Part shown: positions 23,501 to 35,368 of the stretch, in pieces
Numbering within the stretch: the first letter of the stretch is position 1
Layout of the letters: each line of letters begins with the position of its first letter
Source: Candolleomyces eurysporus
Taxonomy: Eukaryota; Basidiomycota; Agaricomycetes; Agaricales; Psathyrellaceae
DNA: 64,000 bases
Reading direction: 5' to 3'
NCBI GenBank assembly: GCA_027579435.1
Contig: JANBPK010000761.1
Coordinates: forward strand, 3,825 to 67,824
Translations under genes and position numbers: made by a program
Notes under the pieces: generated by a model
Database searches by the model: none
The model's input: the letters and a program-made list of their open reading frames with translations, nothing else
Told to the model about the DNA's origin: nothing

Positions 23501-26500
23501 CTACAAAGTCCATGACGACTCGGCCTCTCCTTCCTTGATGAACGGCTTGTCCAGCCCAACAACCACACTCTCACAGAGCGGACAGTTGCTCGTAAGCAGA
23601 TCATCTAGCTCTGCTCTCAACTTTTCCGCCTTCGCCGATCCGAGTTTGTCGAGTGTCGCGGTCCTGTTGCTCGCACCCATTCCCGGAATCCATGTTGGCG
23701 ATGTAACGAGTACAGCCAGAGCGTCCGGTACGATCAAGTCTCGCAACCGATCCCCAGCCGAAATCACTCCCCGTCCAATTAAGTTGGCTGCCTTTGCCCC
23801 ATTCTGCAGCGGATTGACGATGGGTCCAAAATTAGTCGAGAGCAGCGTTCGCTGGGGTGTGGGATGCGGCCGTCCGATATCGCCACTGCTCACAGTTGGC
23901 CTCTTCACAGGAGGATTCTCCTTGACAAGTTGAGTTTGCAGTGCCACGATCCTACGGAGTGCATGCGCTGGAAGGTATTCCTTTGCCTAATGGAAAGACT
24001 CATTAAAAAAAAATTGCCTAGCCGAGTGACGAAAGCGCTTACCATGCCAATGAGACAATCTGCATGGAAGGTGTGGTGACAAGGGAAAACATAGAACTGT
24101 CTCGTTAACAGCAGATTTGAACAGCTGGAACACTGTTCTCCAGCGTCAATCGTAATGAATCGATTCTTCAATGCCGCGATATCCTTTTGGATCGCGTCAG
24201 CTGTCTTCGTAGCATCGTCCATGTCAGCTTTCAGCTCATCAATATGGGCAGAGTAGCCTTCCAAGGCATGCGCAATCTCTTCCTTGAAGTCGTCGATGAC
24301 AACAAAGTCGGGGAAGAAAGGCAAGATGTCTTCGATCTTGAGCAAGTCCGTATTTTCCAAGAATCGCATTGCACTGCAGAAAGGAAGCGTGAGCAAAGAC
24401 TCACCAAAGATCGGATAGGAAAAACTTACGCTTTAATATCTTTCTTGTCTTGTACGACATACCGCGCAATTTTCAGCCAAAGCTTCTTTCTTAACGGCTG
24501 ATCGTCTTCCGGCATATCAGCATTGATTTTGGCTAGGTCGAGGTCACCCTTCTCCAACGCCAAATCCACGCTATTCTCCCATAAGCCGAGCTTGGAGTAG
24601 AGATGGACGCAGGGTTGGATTCGACCGGCCATTTTGCAAAGCCTCAACGCGTAATCGAGATCATAGTATGGCTTTCCTGTGATGAGATCCGTAGGCGCCG
24701 TAGAGAGGAACCGAAGAAGAGGTCCGTCGTCGTCCGATGATGCTGAAGCCTTGGGCGGTGATGTTGGCGACACATGGAAAGTGAGAAGAAGGTTATGAAC
24801 GGTCGGAGACACGTTATGCTGCTCAAACACAACGTTGTTCAGATACCGGATTGCTTGGTTCGGAGATAGAGGATCCCGTGCGATATGTTGAAGCTGAAGA
24901 AGACAAGGGATGAGTCGGTGTGGGTCAAGCGCTGTTTGTCGTATCCACGAGTCGACTGTCTCCTTTGGTGCCTGCCTGATAAGAATGGAACCAAAGCGAT
25001 AGTACAATTCCAGGTCCGTCTAGGTGAATAGTTAGAAAACGCCGAATAACGCATGAATGGTAAAAACCAGGGGCTACCTGTCGACTGATGACATCAATTG
25101 CTTTGAGCCACTGCTCTTCCAAAATCCAATGCTCGACAACCCGCCGGTGGTCCCCGATGACGGTGGCGTAATGCAGGTACATGTCGGTCCGACCATGCCC
25201 TAGAATAAGTTCATAGATCGTCTCTTTGTTAAGATTGGCCTAAGGGACGATTAATCAAAGCGGTCACAAGAAGAGAAATGTACACCCACTTTGTAAGTTT
25301 CGAAGAACTGCCGTAGGTCTTCTTCCAGAATCGTGCGCTCCAACCTCAAGTTATCAACGTCCTGGGAGATGGACTCCGCTGCAATGACATCGTCCAGTTC
25401 GTTGCATTTGCCCAGGTAGAACTCGACCAGCCAAGTCGCAAGCATCATGCGTTGGGTGGTGTCCTAGGAATCTCATTAATCTAAGTTTGTCGAGGTGCGA
25501 ATGAACGAGGCTCACCGATTTGCGCGTGCGCTCCAGACGAGATATCAAGTAGGACCTGAGGGCATCCCTGTCTCCAACATCCAAAAGCTTGAGCACAACT
25601 TCCTCGAAAGAGGCGGAAGAGTGAGCAAAGGCTTGCGCTGCTTGGAAATATCGCCCGGCATTGAAATGGTCCTCTCCCTGGGCTTTAAGAATTTGGTCGC
25701 GGTGGGAAGCGGTCTGATGAAATTATCTTAGCTCGGCATTGGATAAGGCCACACCAATCGCTTACCTTTGCATACTGTAGGGCGGTGGAGAAAAGGCCCT
25801 TCTCCAAATACATTCTCCATACATCGCGATCTTCATTGGTGACGACCAGCTCAAACAAGGATTGGTTGGTGAAAACCCAATAAGTCTTTCTGACCGGGTC
25901 AGCAGCCAGTCCCAGCACTACCTCGGACGGTTTCTACCATGAACTGTCAGAAGCAAGTCTAAATTTCGGCAAGAAATACGTACGACGGGCATTATTTCTT
26001 CGTATGTCTTTTTGTCGTCCAAATTGCAGATCCCAACGATCCTATCCTTGTATAGAAGGACGAAGTGGAATTCGGTCACAGCCAGCGAGAGGGGAACTTC
26101 CTGATTCTCTTTGCCTGGAGATGTTGCGAGTGACGGATATTGAAGAAGTTGGGCAGAATCGATATGATCTTCTGAGGAGGACTCGAAGTTGATGGTGCCA
26201 TGGAATATGCCCTGACCTAGAACTCTCGGTCAGTATCCGCCCAAGTAACAAGGAAGCTCCCACAGACCTGTTAGCCATGCCAGACGTTTTGGCTGGGATA
26301 AGGCTTGGCTTGGATTTGGGGTGAAGAATTGGAGCTCGGAGTATGTGAGGTTGCCAGGTAGTTCCAAAATCTCTGTAAGAAGTTCTGTCAGGCTAAATTT
26401 GAAGCAGCAGCAGAGGGAATCAGTTTACTTGGTGGCGTCTCACGGTATTGTGCGAAGAGAGAAGAGAATACGCGTCCATTCTCATCAGGTTTCCTGTCAA

Positions 26501-27356
26501 CAGGACCGGAGAACTGGTATATTCGAGTGGGAGTTGTTACCAGAACGAGAGCTCGCTTGGGATCTGTTGCTGGGGTGTAGTCGAACTTGATACCAGTAAT
26601 GGGATGTCGCTCCGGCAGGGAGAACACAGCTTGCAAATATCGTTCTTGGGATTTGAAAAAGTCGTCCTCTGCGTCAAGCACGGCTTCGTATATTGTCCCG
26701 TTCCGACCGCCAATGAGGATTTCTCTCGTTGATGTTAGGTGCGAAGACGAGAGCAACGCGGTCTTGTTCCAGGCAACACTTTCAATGACCATTTTGAAGC
26801 CTTTCAATTGCCGAGGCTTCTTCCATGTCTTGTACAAGTACCAGTTCTCGCCCTGCTGTGAAGTGATGATAATATGCCGGCCGGAAGGGTCCATGAATAT
26901 CTTGTACAACGTCATCTCGGTCGGCTTTCGGGGTATTTGGATCTTGACAACCTGGTCCTCGTGAGTTAATTCAATAAGAACGAGCATGTTTGAGGTCAAT
27001 CCCATGCACAACATATCCGAGCTGATGACGAAGGAGACAAGGGGTGCTGGAAAGGCAAATTGGACTCTTCCGAGATCGAAGACAGGCGCATCGGGAGCGG
27101 GTGTCACCGTAGGGTTGTCCTAGACGAGACGAGTTCGTGAGTATCACAAGAGAATGGGAACTTGCATCTGCGTACATATAGCTCCCCAGCATCTTCCACT
27201 AGTCCATCAAGTCCTTGAGGAGGTTCAAAGCCCTCATAGAATTGGTTTGACGCGATGAGCGTGGGCACCACGGAGCTCCCAGCGACATGCTCGACATCTA
27301 GGAGGCTGTTAAATCCTGATTTTGGCACGAACTGTGGGCTTACACTCGTCGAACAT
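23501..27356 (-). CDS. VPS18: HOPS/CORVET core subunit Vps18 (Pep3)
   Basis: Class C Vps protein at endosomes and vacuole, core of the HOPS and CORVET tethers. I place the start in an 11-nt first coding exon (27346-27356): ATG TTC GAC GA, then a 40-nt intron, giving MFDDLLDVEHVAGSS. Next follow the beta-propeller exons (FDLGRVQFAFPAPLVSFVIS, YKIFMDPSGRHIIIT, EILIGGRNGTIYEAVL), the helical solenoid (ALRLCKMAGRIQPCVHLYSK), and the C-terminal RING-like motif CSSCSNLLLTRQFYVFPCHH with FHADCL. It ends EAESSWTL at the stop, 23501-23503. A longer frame opens upstream at 27475, but the short version aligns far better with Vps18 starts. Confidence 0.92.
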
Positions 27357-27576
27357 GATGTGTTGTAGTCAGAGTCGCGGTGGAGAGTCAAGGGCAAGTG
27401 TCTGCGCGTGTCAGGCGTCCTTGCCATAAGCAGCCATAACGCCGAAATAGTAGTGATCGCAGGCTGTTGCCTCATATACTTATCGTCATTCTCATGGTAC
27501 AGTCAGCTTCGAAGGCAGATGCTCCTTGCATAAATATAGCTTCTATCTCTCTTCCACAGAGCTATCGATCTTGACC
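27357..27576. promoter_or_regulatory. bidirectional promoter region VPS18 / SHB17-like
   Basis: 220 bp between divergent start codons. No further motif claimed. Confidence 0.45.
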
Positions 27577-28700
27577 ATGGCAAAACCTATGCCCAGGCTC
27601 TTCGTTTTCCGTCATGGTTGGTCTTCCAACTGCTCCTCGGAACTCATACCGATGACTTTGTTATCTAGGAGAGACAGAATGGTCGTTGAATGGGTGAGTG
27701 GCTGATCTTCAGCCAGTGAAACTGTAATCAATCGAGGACAATCGCAGGAGACATGTTCGTGAACCTATACCTTCCCAGCGCGTAGTTATTCATCCACTTT
27801 CATAGACCGGCCGCACAGATATACCCTTGACTGAACATGGAGCTGCATGCATCACGACTATTGCAGAGCGATTGGTCGGACCAAATCGCGAGTTTCCCCC
27901 TTGGCTGCTTGCACAGTACCATGCTAATATCTACCCCGGATAGTGGCTATCAATCCAAAGGGGATCACCCTTGCATTAGTTTCTCCTCGTCAGCGTGCTC
28001 ACCAAACCTTTAAGAACCTATTTGCAAAGACCGAGGAACCACCACACATCGTCACCGAAGACGTGAGGGAGTGGGACTATGGTGAGACGATAGAAAATGG
28101 ACGATGTCGAATGCTAATTTATCGATTCCCTAGGTGACTATGAGGGCTTGAAATCCTCAGAAATCCGTAAGCTCAAGCCCACTTGGGATATCTGGAAAGA
28201 TGGGTATGTTTACCATGCTTCGGTCCAAAGTGTAGTATCGCTGACTACCCGCAGGTGCCCCGGCGGAGAATCTGTGACCGAAATGGAAGCTCGTGTCGAC
28301 AGTGTCATCGCAAAGGTGAGGGTGAACGCAGTCACCACATTTACCCAGTGCTGAATAATGCACCCAGGTCCAGAATCTTCACAGAGAATATGTCGAGGGC
28401 AAATCGGAGGCCCGGGATATCCTCATTGTTGCCCATGGACACTTTAACCGTGTCCTCATTTGCCGCTGGCTCACCTTTCCTCTGGTCCTTGGTGAGCACA
28501 ATGTCCGACCTGTCCGGAATGCATTACTGACGCCCTTGAATCCAGGAACTCGTTTCAACGTTGAGCCGGGATCGGTAAGTTGCAGTGGGTCGTTGAGAAC
28601 ACAATCTTACATTGTGCAGGTTGCTGTCCTTGGATATAACCACAATTCGCTTGAAGAGCCTGCGCTTAACGCCCTGAATTTGTTTGCTACAATTTCATGA
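27577..28700 (+). CDS. SHB17: SHB17-like histidine phosphatase (sedoheptulose-1,7-bisphosphatase family)
   Basis: Phosphoglycerate-mutase-fold phosphatase; yeast Shb17 hydrolyses sedoheptulose-1,7-bisphosphate in riboneogenesis. Ten coding exons (27577-27616, 27669-27693, 27748-27754, 27806-27887, 27944-28081, 28134-28203, 28255-28315, 28368-28491, 28546-28574, 28620-28700) sum to 657 nt, 218 residues. Motifs: catalytic FRHGETEW (His13), GRHTGRTDIPLTEHG, VSPRQRAHQTF, REWDYGDYEG, GCPGGES, and second-His block IVAHGHFNR; it ends NALNLFATIS. The Arg-His of GRHTG comes from a 7-nt microexon. The intron at 27888-27943 must start GC (GCGAGT). The match to Shb17 rather than cofactor-dependent mutases rests on REW-YGDYEG and the C-terminal LGYNHNSLEEPAL. 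Confidence 0.9.
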
Positions 28701-28845
28701 ATAGGATAGCACGGAGGAAATTGATTGGTTGATAATATTCCCACAGTCCCCTAAATATTTCGACATGGGGAGTGGAGCGTCATCAGCGAACTGTGATTCC
28801 CTCCCTCCCCCCCACCCTTAACCTTACCCCCTCTGCTATTTAATA

Positions 28846-31800
28846 ATGTCTGTGGTTGACCCGCAGCTCTCTGCGTCCGAGTCGGTGCAGGACAGCGACG
28901 ACCTCGTATCGCGCGTCGAGTCTCCTCATGGCGAACTTGATCCTACTGCGTCGCTGGATGCCATAACGAGCGAACAATCAGAGCCAGCTGACCAAAATGC
29001 TGAAGAAGCCCAGTCCGAAAGCGGAAGACTGTCTCTCAGCGACCTGCAAGGCGACGAGAACACGGTCCCCCAGGAAGCTGCGGAGCCCGCTACAGCAGAA
29101 GACAAGCCAGTTCGAAAGGTGTCTGCCACGCCGAGCAAAAAAAGGGCCCATGCCAGTTAACACTAATACCGCGAAGGCTAATGGAGGGCCACCAACCCCN
29201 TCTGGTGAAGAAGGTACGCTTCCTGGGCTCTTATCGTTGACCGTGCCCCAACATCCCTCCCCCCAGATCATCAACTCCGGGACATTTGGCGCAGGGAACG
29301 TAAAGCCGCCACCCCCAGTGAAGGCCGCCGTCTCCGGCAGTGCTGTTCCTTCAAAGCCTGCAGCCTCTGCATCAGTGCTGAGGAGGTCCACGACTTCTGC
29401 ACCAACGGCCACCTCTAAACCCGCCATGGCATCCAAACCTCCCGCGACTTCAGCAACAGCAACAGCAACCCGAAGAGCCTCCTTAGTTCCCGCGAAGCCA
29501 GCTGCTGCAGCTACGAGCAAAGGTCCCCTATCGTCATCGGTCAACGCCAAACCAAGTGCCGCTGCTGATCCCGCCAAGGCTCGAGCNTTCGGTCGTGTCC
29601 CCCACTGGTTCTGTCGTATCGGCAAAGAGTGCTACATCAGCTCGTCCTAGAGCCTCGATCTCTGAAGCTGTGAAGAAGCCTGCAACGACTGCGAAGCCAA
29701 CAGTCGCGACCAGCAGAACCGCCACCGCGCCGAAGGCTGCTCCCGCGAGAGCTGCCATCACGAAGCCCGCAACAACCGCGCGTACAGCTGGCAAGCAATC
29801 GGCACCTCCGTCCGGGTCAATATCTTCCATCAAGGAGTCGAAGGAAGACAACAAAGCTTTGGAGGATCTCCAGGGCCAGGTACGTCTACGTCTATCTGAT
29901 AGAGCGCGTCCTTTGCTCATAGACCCCCGAANGTTGAAAGAAGTCGAAGAGTCACTGAAGGCTAAGACAGAATCTGTCAGTGCCCTAGAAGTCGAACTCG
30001 AGAAACTTCAAGGATCCTTCCAGACTGCTCTCGACGATGTACAGTCGAAGACGACTCTTGTCACGGAACTGGAAGCGGCGAAGGCGACCCTTGAAAGCCA
30101 GCTCAACGAAGCTCAAGCATCGCTGTCGGAGCTACAGGGTGGCCGTAACGAAGAGGTCGACCTTCTTCAATCTGTCAAGGACCAGGTAAGTCCTGTACTG
30201 CGATACCATAATTCTCCCTGTTGATCCCCGTCATAGCTCGAGGCAGCCAAGACCGCAAGTCAAGCAAGCGCAAGCGAGGTAGCAACCCTTCAAGCACAGA
30301 TAGCTGAACTTCAAGCCACCGTAGCCGCCAACGAACGAATCTTGGAAGCGCTGCAAGCAGAGCACTCTGCTGTCCTTGGGGATGCTTCCAAAGCCTCTGA
30401 CGTAGAGCGGGAAGCTTTGTTGAAAGCAAAGGCGGACTTCGAGGCCATTTCCAAGGAAGCCGAGGCCTTGAAAGCGACTCACACAGAATCCCTTCGAGCA
30501 GCTCGTTCGACGATTGAGGAGCTCGAAAAGAAGGTTGCAGAGCTTGAAACCCTTCAGTCCCAGATCGAGGACCTCAAAGCTGAGAAGGAAGAGAATGCGA
30601 ACAAGATCTCGGAATTGGAGGTAGAAGTTCTGGAAGTAAAGGAGCAGTTGGAAGAGCTTGAGGACACGCGAGATAAGCTGAAGGCCACAATCGCCGGCCT
30701 GGAAGCTGATGTTGCAAAGAGTGCCCAGGCTCTGGAAGAGTTGAAGAAGTCTTCCGACGAGAAAGAGGCAGACGCGAATGCTCGAGCTGAAGCGTTGAAG
30801 GCAGAGCATGCTCAAGAGCTGAACGAGGCATCTGAGCGTGCTGCCGCACTCCAGGAGACTCTTCGCTCTCTTCAAGAGCAACTATCCGCAGCGTTAGCTG
30901 CGCAGGAACAAGCTGACAAGGACGCGGCTGCTGCTCAAGCTTCTTATGAAGAACAAACTCAACAACTCGAGGCTGCCCACGCGGCGAAGGAAGAAGAGTT
31001 AAATGCACGGATTGCAGCGATTCAGGAAAGCTTGGATGTGAGTACATTTGTCACTGCCGGCGACGCCACTTGCTGACTTCCCTTTAGAACCAGGAAGCGA
31101 TCTATAACGCCAAGGTTCAAGGTGTTAAGGACGAGCACGAAGTTCTGCGCAAGGAGGAATTCGACCGCGCAAAGGTATGAGTCCCCTTCCACGTAGCGTA
31201 CCCATTCTAACTCCATTTCAGAGCGAAGCTGGCGCGGCACATGCACAGGAACTTCAAGCCCTCCGTGCTGAATCGAATGCCACGATTGCACAGATCCAAG
31301 CTTCGAACAAAACCACTATGGAGTCATTGAACAGCGACCATTCCGCCGAACTTGAATCGACGGTCAAAGATTACACGAAGCAGATCAGCAACCTCAACCT
31401 GGAACTCAAGGCTACCAAGGACGACCTGGCAAAATCGAAGGCCACACTTGATGAGCTTCGGAAGGAGCTGGAGAGTGTTAAAGGGCAACGCGATGCTGCT
31501 CGTGCTTCAGCTGCAGCTGGACCGACTGTCTCGCCTCAACATGCTGAAGAGGTTGCCCGTTTGACGAAGGAACTGTCCGTTGCCAAGGACGACCTTTCTG
31601 CGGTTACAGATATGCTCAACCTCACTAAATCGTCTCTCACTGAGATGTCGGAGCAGCATCAGAGGGATTCCGAGGAGGCGGCTAGAAGTCGTGCGGATGA
31701 GGCTCTCAAAGTCACCGCAGCGCACGATGAAGAGATCAAGACCTTGGCTTCGCAAAAGTCGGACTTGCTGATCAAACTGTCCGACTTGGAAGGGGAGTTT

Positions 31801-32211
31801 GCGACGGTCAAGGCGGCGCTGTCCGCTGCTCAGACGGCGAGTCCCAAGGCCAACGGATCGACGGCTCAGCCCCCGGCATCGGCTGGCGTCTCGAAGGAGG
31901 AATTCGCTAAACTGCACGAGGCGCATACCCACAAGCTTTATGATCTGCAAGCCGATCACGAGAAGTCGCTGAAAGCCCTGAAAGACGAGCTTGAAAAATC
32001 CCAGGAAAAGGCTGAACAGCTTGGCCGGGAAGTCGAGCGCAAGAATATGGAGATCAAATATCTCGAGCAAGATCAGGAAGAGAACCAGGGCGAAATCACG
32101 CGGTATGTTGCAAACGATTGATCCTCCTGGCACGGCGATTGACTCTTATCCTTGCGTTGCAGATTGACCGAAATTGTGAGCAGGCTGGGTGGAGAACCGG
32201 ATGCGGCGTGA
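28846..32211 (+). CDS. long coiled-coil protein, unknown function
   Basis: Starts MSVVDPQLSASESVQ, with an acidic, Ser-rich N-terminus, then a Pro/Ala/Lys-rich segment, then about 650 residues of near-continuous coiled coil (heptads rich in Glu, Lys, Ala, Leu), ending KNMEIKYLEQDQEENQGEIT, RLTEIVSRLGGEPDAA. Short introns near 29880, 30185, 31037, 31176 and 32105. The frame is not clean near the N-terminal third: an A7 run at about 29139-29145, a point near 29200, and an N at 29587 each need a one-base change (or unusual splicing) to connect the parts. Composition resembles myosin-tail/Uso1-like tethers or cytoskeletal linkers, but no head or binding domain is visible, so I give no function. 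Confidence 0.75.
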
Positions 32212-32649
32212 TTATTTGGCCGCACATGTTAATACGAGCGATCCCTATGCATCATCTACTGTAATTGCCCGCTTTTTCAGTGTAATACCTCTGCCCCGGC
32301 TCTCTGCACCCTCATGTTATGCCTCCCTATTAGTGTTTAATACAGGATACCCCGTTCCGATTTTTAGTATTGTGATTGACCCGCACCGGCGAAGCACCGA
32401 GGTAACCGCAGTGATAACAGGGACCGGGCCTGTGTACGGCTAATGCGCTGGGAACGGTCAGCGGAAGGGAAAGTTGGGGTTCCCCCGAGTTCAGAATAGA
32501 CGGCCGCAAACTCCGATCTGGTCCGATTTGGGATATTATTTGGCGAGAATATATTTGTTGGCGGCGACGGACATTTGTCGTTCTGCCTCTTCCCCCTCCC
32601 TCCCTCTTCCTTCCCTCCATTTTCCTCTTGTTTCTTTCCTTAGCCTGCG
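32212..32649. other. intergenic, coiled-coil gene to YHM2
   Basis: 438 bp between plus-strand genes; ends in a pyrimidine-rich tract (about 32585-32640) directly before the YHM2 ATG, typical of a fungal promoter and leader. No RNA gene or other frame recognised. Confidence 0.5.
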
Positions 32650-34040
32650 ATGGGTGTCCAAAGAGAACCAGGCCAGAAGGGCGTCAACTGGTCCAACATT
32701 GCCGTCGGTGCGTCACCTGCTTCTTCTTCGCCGAAACGCTGGAATAACTCAGGCCGGAATGTCGACATGTTCAGGTGGCATCATGAACATGGTATTTCGT
32801 CTCTCTTTCAGCCTATGGCGCGTCCTCGACGTGTAACTGACCGTGTCGGCATGCATTTCGTCGTGAATTAGTTTGTACGTCGTCTGCCTTGTACTATTGA
32901 CGTGTCGTTTTTTCTGACCCGCGCTTACAGGAAGCAAGTGTCTCCTCCTCGATTGCCGTTTGGGCTCGGGCTAACCGCAGAAATGACAGGTGACAACACT
33001 TGGACAACCCCTCGAGGTCATCAAGACCCAGATGGCCGCCAACCGTTCGCAGACTATGGTGCAGGCGCTCAAGAGCATTTGGGAGCGTGGTGGTGCCGTT
33101 GGCTTCTACCAGGGTCTCATTCCTTGGGCATGGATTGAAGCCTCCACCAAGGGTGCTGTGTTGGTCTTCACTGCGTCCGAAGTCGAGACAGTGACATTGA
33201 ATGCTGGTATCAACCCCGGCGTTGCTGGTCTCTTGGGTGGTATGACGGGTGGTGTTGTGCAGGCATATGCAACCATGGGTACGTCGTCTTCACTGCATTT
33301 TTGATTTAACTTGCGTCGANNANCGTTTTTTTTTTTTTNANTAGGTTTCACGACATGTATGAAAACCGCTGAAATCACCCGTGCCAAAACCGCCGCCACC
33401 GGAGTCAAGCCCCCATCAACTTGGGTNCTGTTCGCCGANATCTACCGGAAGGAGGGTCTTGCTGGTGTCAACAAGGGTGTAAACGCTGTCGCTGTCCGAC
33501 AATGCACCAACTGGGGTTCTCGGTACGTTAGCACCCGGTATTCTTTCTCGCAGCCGTTTCTCATTCNTTCGTAGTATGGGTTTCGCTCGCCTGGCAGAGG
33601 ATGTGATTCGCAAGGTNCGCGGAAAGGGNGAGAAGGATTCCCTGGGTGCNATGGACAAGATTTTCGCCTCGTCGATCGGTGGTGCTTTGGCAACATGGAA
33701 CCAGCCNATNGAGGTCATTCGTGTCGAGGTGAGTAACGTGCCTAACCCCTGTCCTTTCCCCGTNCTGACTGCGGCCGGTAGATGCAAAGTATGGCCAAGG
33801 GCGCTGCTGCCGATGCCAACCGCCCTGCCAAGCTCACCATCTTCAATACATTGAAGTACATCTACTCTCAAAACGGCATCAAGGGCTTGTACCGTGGTGT
33901 CACTCCTCGTATTGGTCTTGGTGTCTGGCAAACAATTTGCATGGTCTCCTTTGCCGACTACGTCAAAGCATGGTATGTGCTGTCTCCACCAGTCTTCCGG
34001 ACACATCTGACGGATCATCCACAGGATTGCCAAGTCATAG
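32650..34040 (+). CDS. YHM2: mitochondrial citrate/oxoglutarate carrier Yhm2
   Basis: Mitochondrial carrier family; yeast Yhm2 exchanges citrate and 2-oxoglutarate across the inner membrane and is also found with mitochondrial DNA. Coding starts [19 protein letters not shown]. Exon 1 (32650-32707) is followed by exons of 17 nt (32775-32791) and 9 nt (32931-32939), giving GGIMNM and EAS, then [19 protein letters not shown] from 32990. The rest tracks Yhm2: [97 protein letters not shown]. The last exon adds IAKS and a stop (34038-34040). The three carrier repeats are complete, about 300 residues. Confidence 0.95.
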
Positions 34041-34314
34041 AGGGCNTTTATTTACTTGATAATTATGATATCTGCATAGACTACTTTACATATATCCCGG
34101 TCAATATGGATAAGATTTATGGGCACGCTGTAGCCTGTGCNGGTCTTGGTNGAGGTCAGTTGGCTGNNNGNNTNNNCAAGAGAACAAATGATTGCCGTTA
34201 TATGGGAAAGGATCCGGATTCCGGCAATCGAGCATCCGTCTCGAGTACCCCAGACCACCTCATAAACTCCGTCTTTNAGTTCAATTCAAACACNTTCTCC
34301 CTCTCACCGTCATC
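34041..34314. other. intergenic, YHM2 to Mpv17-family gene
   Basis: About 274 bp with an N cluster at 34141-34180. Holds the YHM2 3' end and the promoter of the next gene. Nothing else recognised. Confidence 0.4.
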
Positions 34315-35311
34315 ATGAGCGCTCCTCCTGCAAAGAAGATCAATCCCCTCCTGGCTAAATATCTCGCTCAGTTGGCCCTCCATCCCTTGCGGACCAAGGC
34401 TCTTACAACTGGTATGTCCGCTTCCTAAGCGACCCAGAACTTAGCCTGGAACACATATCTGTTAGGTACACTATGCTTCATCCAGGAAATTCTCGGCAGC
34501 AAGCTCGCAGGCGTTCCCATACGCCCTGCTAAGGACTCCTCGCCAATCGTCCATGCATTGGCCGCCGTCAGCATCGACGTCAAGGCCTTCAAGATGGGTC
34601 TCTACGGGTTCCTCGTCTCCGCACCCCTGAGCCACTACCTGGTCTCCCAGCTCCAGAAGGCATTCGCCGGAAAGACGTCGCCTGCTGCAAAGGCCAGCCA
34701 GATCCTGGCCAACAACCTCCTGGTCGCCCCCGTTCAGACTGCTGGTGAGTGTGTGAATCAGCCATGNCCCCCCCGCTTTCTTCGGCTGTATGGTTGACCC
34801 CCCGGAATCTAATTGTGTACGATCGTCGCAGCGTTCCTCGCGTCTATGGCTGTTATCAACGGCGCGACTTCGCTGTCGGAAATCATCAAGACGGTCAAGG
34901 CTGGGTTCTTCTCCGTTATCAGGGTATGTTCTGCCGATGTTTCGTGTATGACACATTGAGCCTCGAATGACCTTGGACAANCTCTAGATTCAATGGGTCG
35001 TTTCCCCAGTTTCTCTCATCATTGCGCAGAAATTCATCCCCGTCGAGGTGAGTGANCATAAACGGTCTACTGCAAGGNCTTTGGACTCACNTATTCGGAA
35101 CTTAGCTCTGGGTTCTTTTCTTCAATGCGATNCAATTCACTTTCGGCGTACGTGTCTTNCACACTCCACNAANNNTGGCTCNGCACGGTTCTGATATCTN
35201 CCCGAATAGACCTATTTCAACTACCGAGTCAAGAAGCTCAAACTTGCTGCTCTCANGAAGGAGAANGAGAAGGAGAAGGAAAGAGACGACAAGGGCCCTT
35301 CATCGTCGTAG
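34315..35311 (+). CDS. Mpv17/PMP22 family membrane protein
   Basis: Four-TM protein of the inner mitochondrial or peroxisomal membrane family that includes Mpv17, Sym1 and Pmp22. Starts MSAPPAKKINPLLAKYLAQL, LHPLRTKALTTG; the typical W/Y-x2-L-x3-P-x3-K-x-T pattern is seen as YLAQLALHPLRTKALTTG. Later exons contain DVKAFKMGLYGFLVSAPLSH, SQILANNLLVAPVQTA, IQWVVSPVSLIIAQKFIP and LWVLFFNAIQFTFG, then the basic tail YFNYRVKKLKLAAL. Five or six exons with short introns; N calls near 35055-35200 leave the last junctions slightly uncertain. It ends KGPSSS at 35309-35311. Closest group is probably the peroxisomal Pmp22-like fungal proteins. Confidence 0.85.
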
Positions 35312-35368
35312 ATTTACAAGGTCAACTANGGTATCTAGACAATTCTAATGACCACTGCATAATACCCA

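Noticed and set aside
27104..27475. Longer VPS18 N-terminus starting at 27475
   Set aside because: The extra residues show no family likeness, whereas a spliced start at 27356 gives MFDDLLDVEHV, which fits known Vps18 starts.
29139..29147. Programmed ribosomal frameshift on the A7GG run
   Set aside because: The run can slip, but other frame errors nearby and low sequence quality make an assembly indel more likely; kept only as an alternative.
28978..29625. 215-codon Gly/Ala/Val-rich minus-strand frame
   Set aside because: Antisense to the Ala/Pro/Lys-rich region of the coiled-coil gene; composition explains it.
30231..32133. Leu/Phe/Arg-rich minus-strand frames
   Set aside because: Mirror images of the coiled-coil gene; Glu/Lys codons read backwards give Leu/Phe/Ser runs.
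32212..32649. Possible tRNA or other RNA gene in the YHM2 upstream gap
   Set aside because: I could not fold a cloverleaf or find A/B-box-like blocks by eye.
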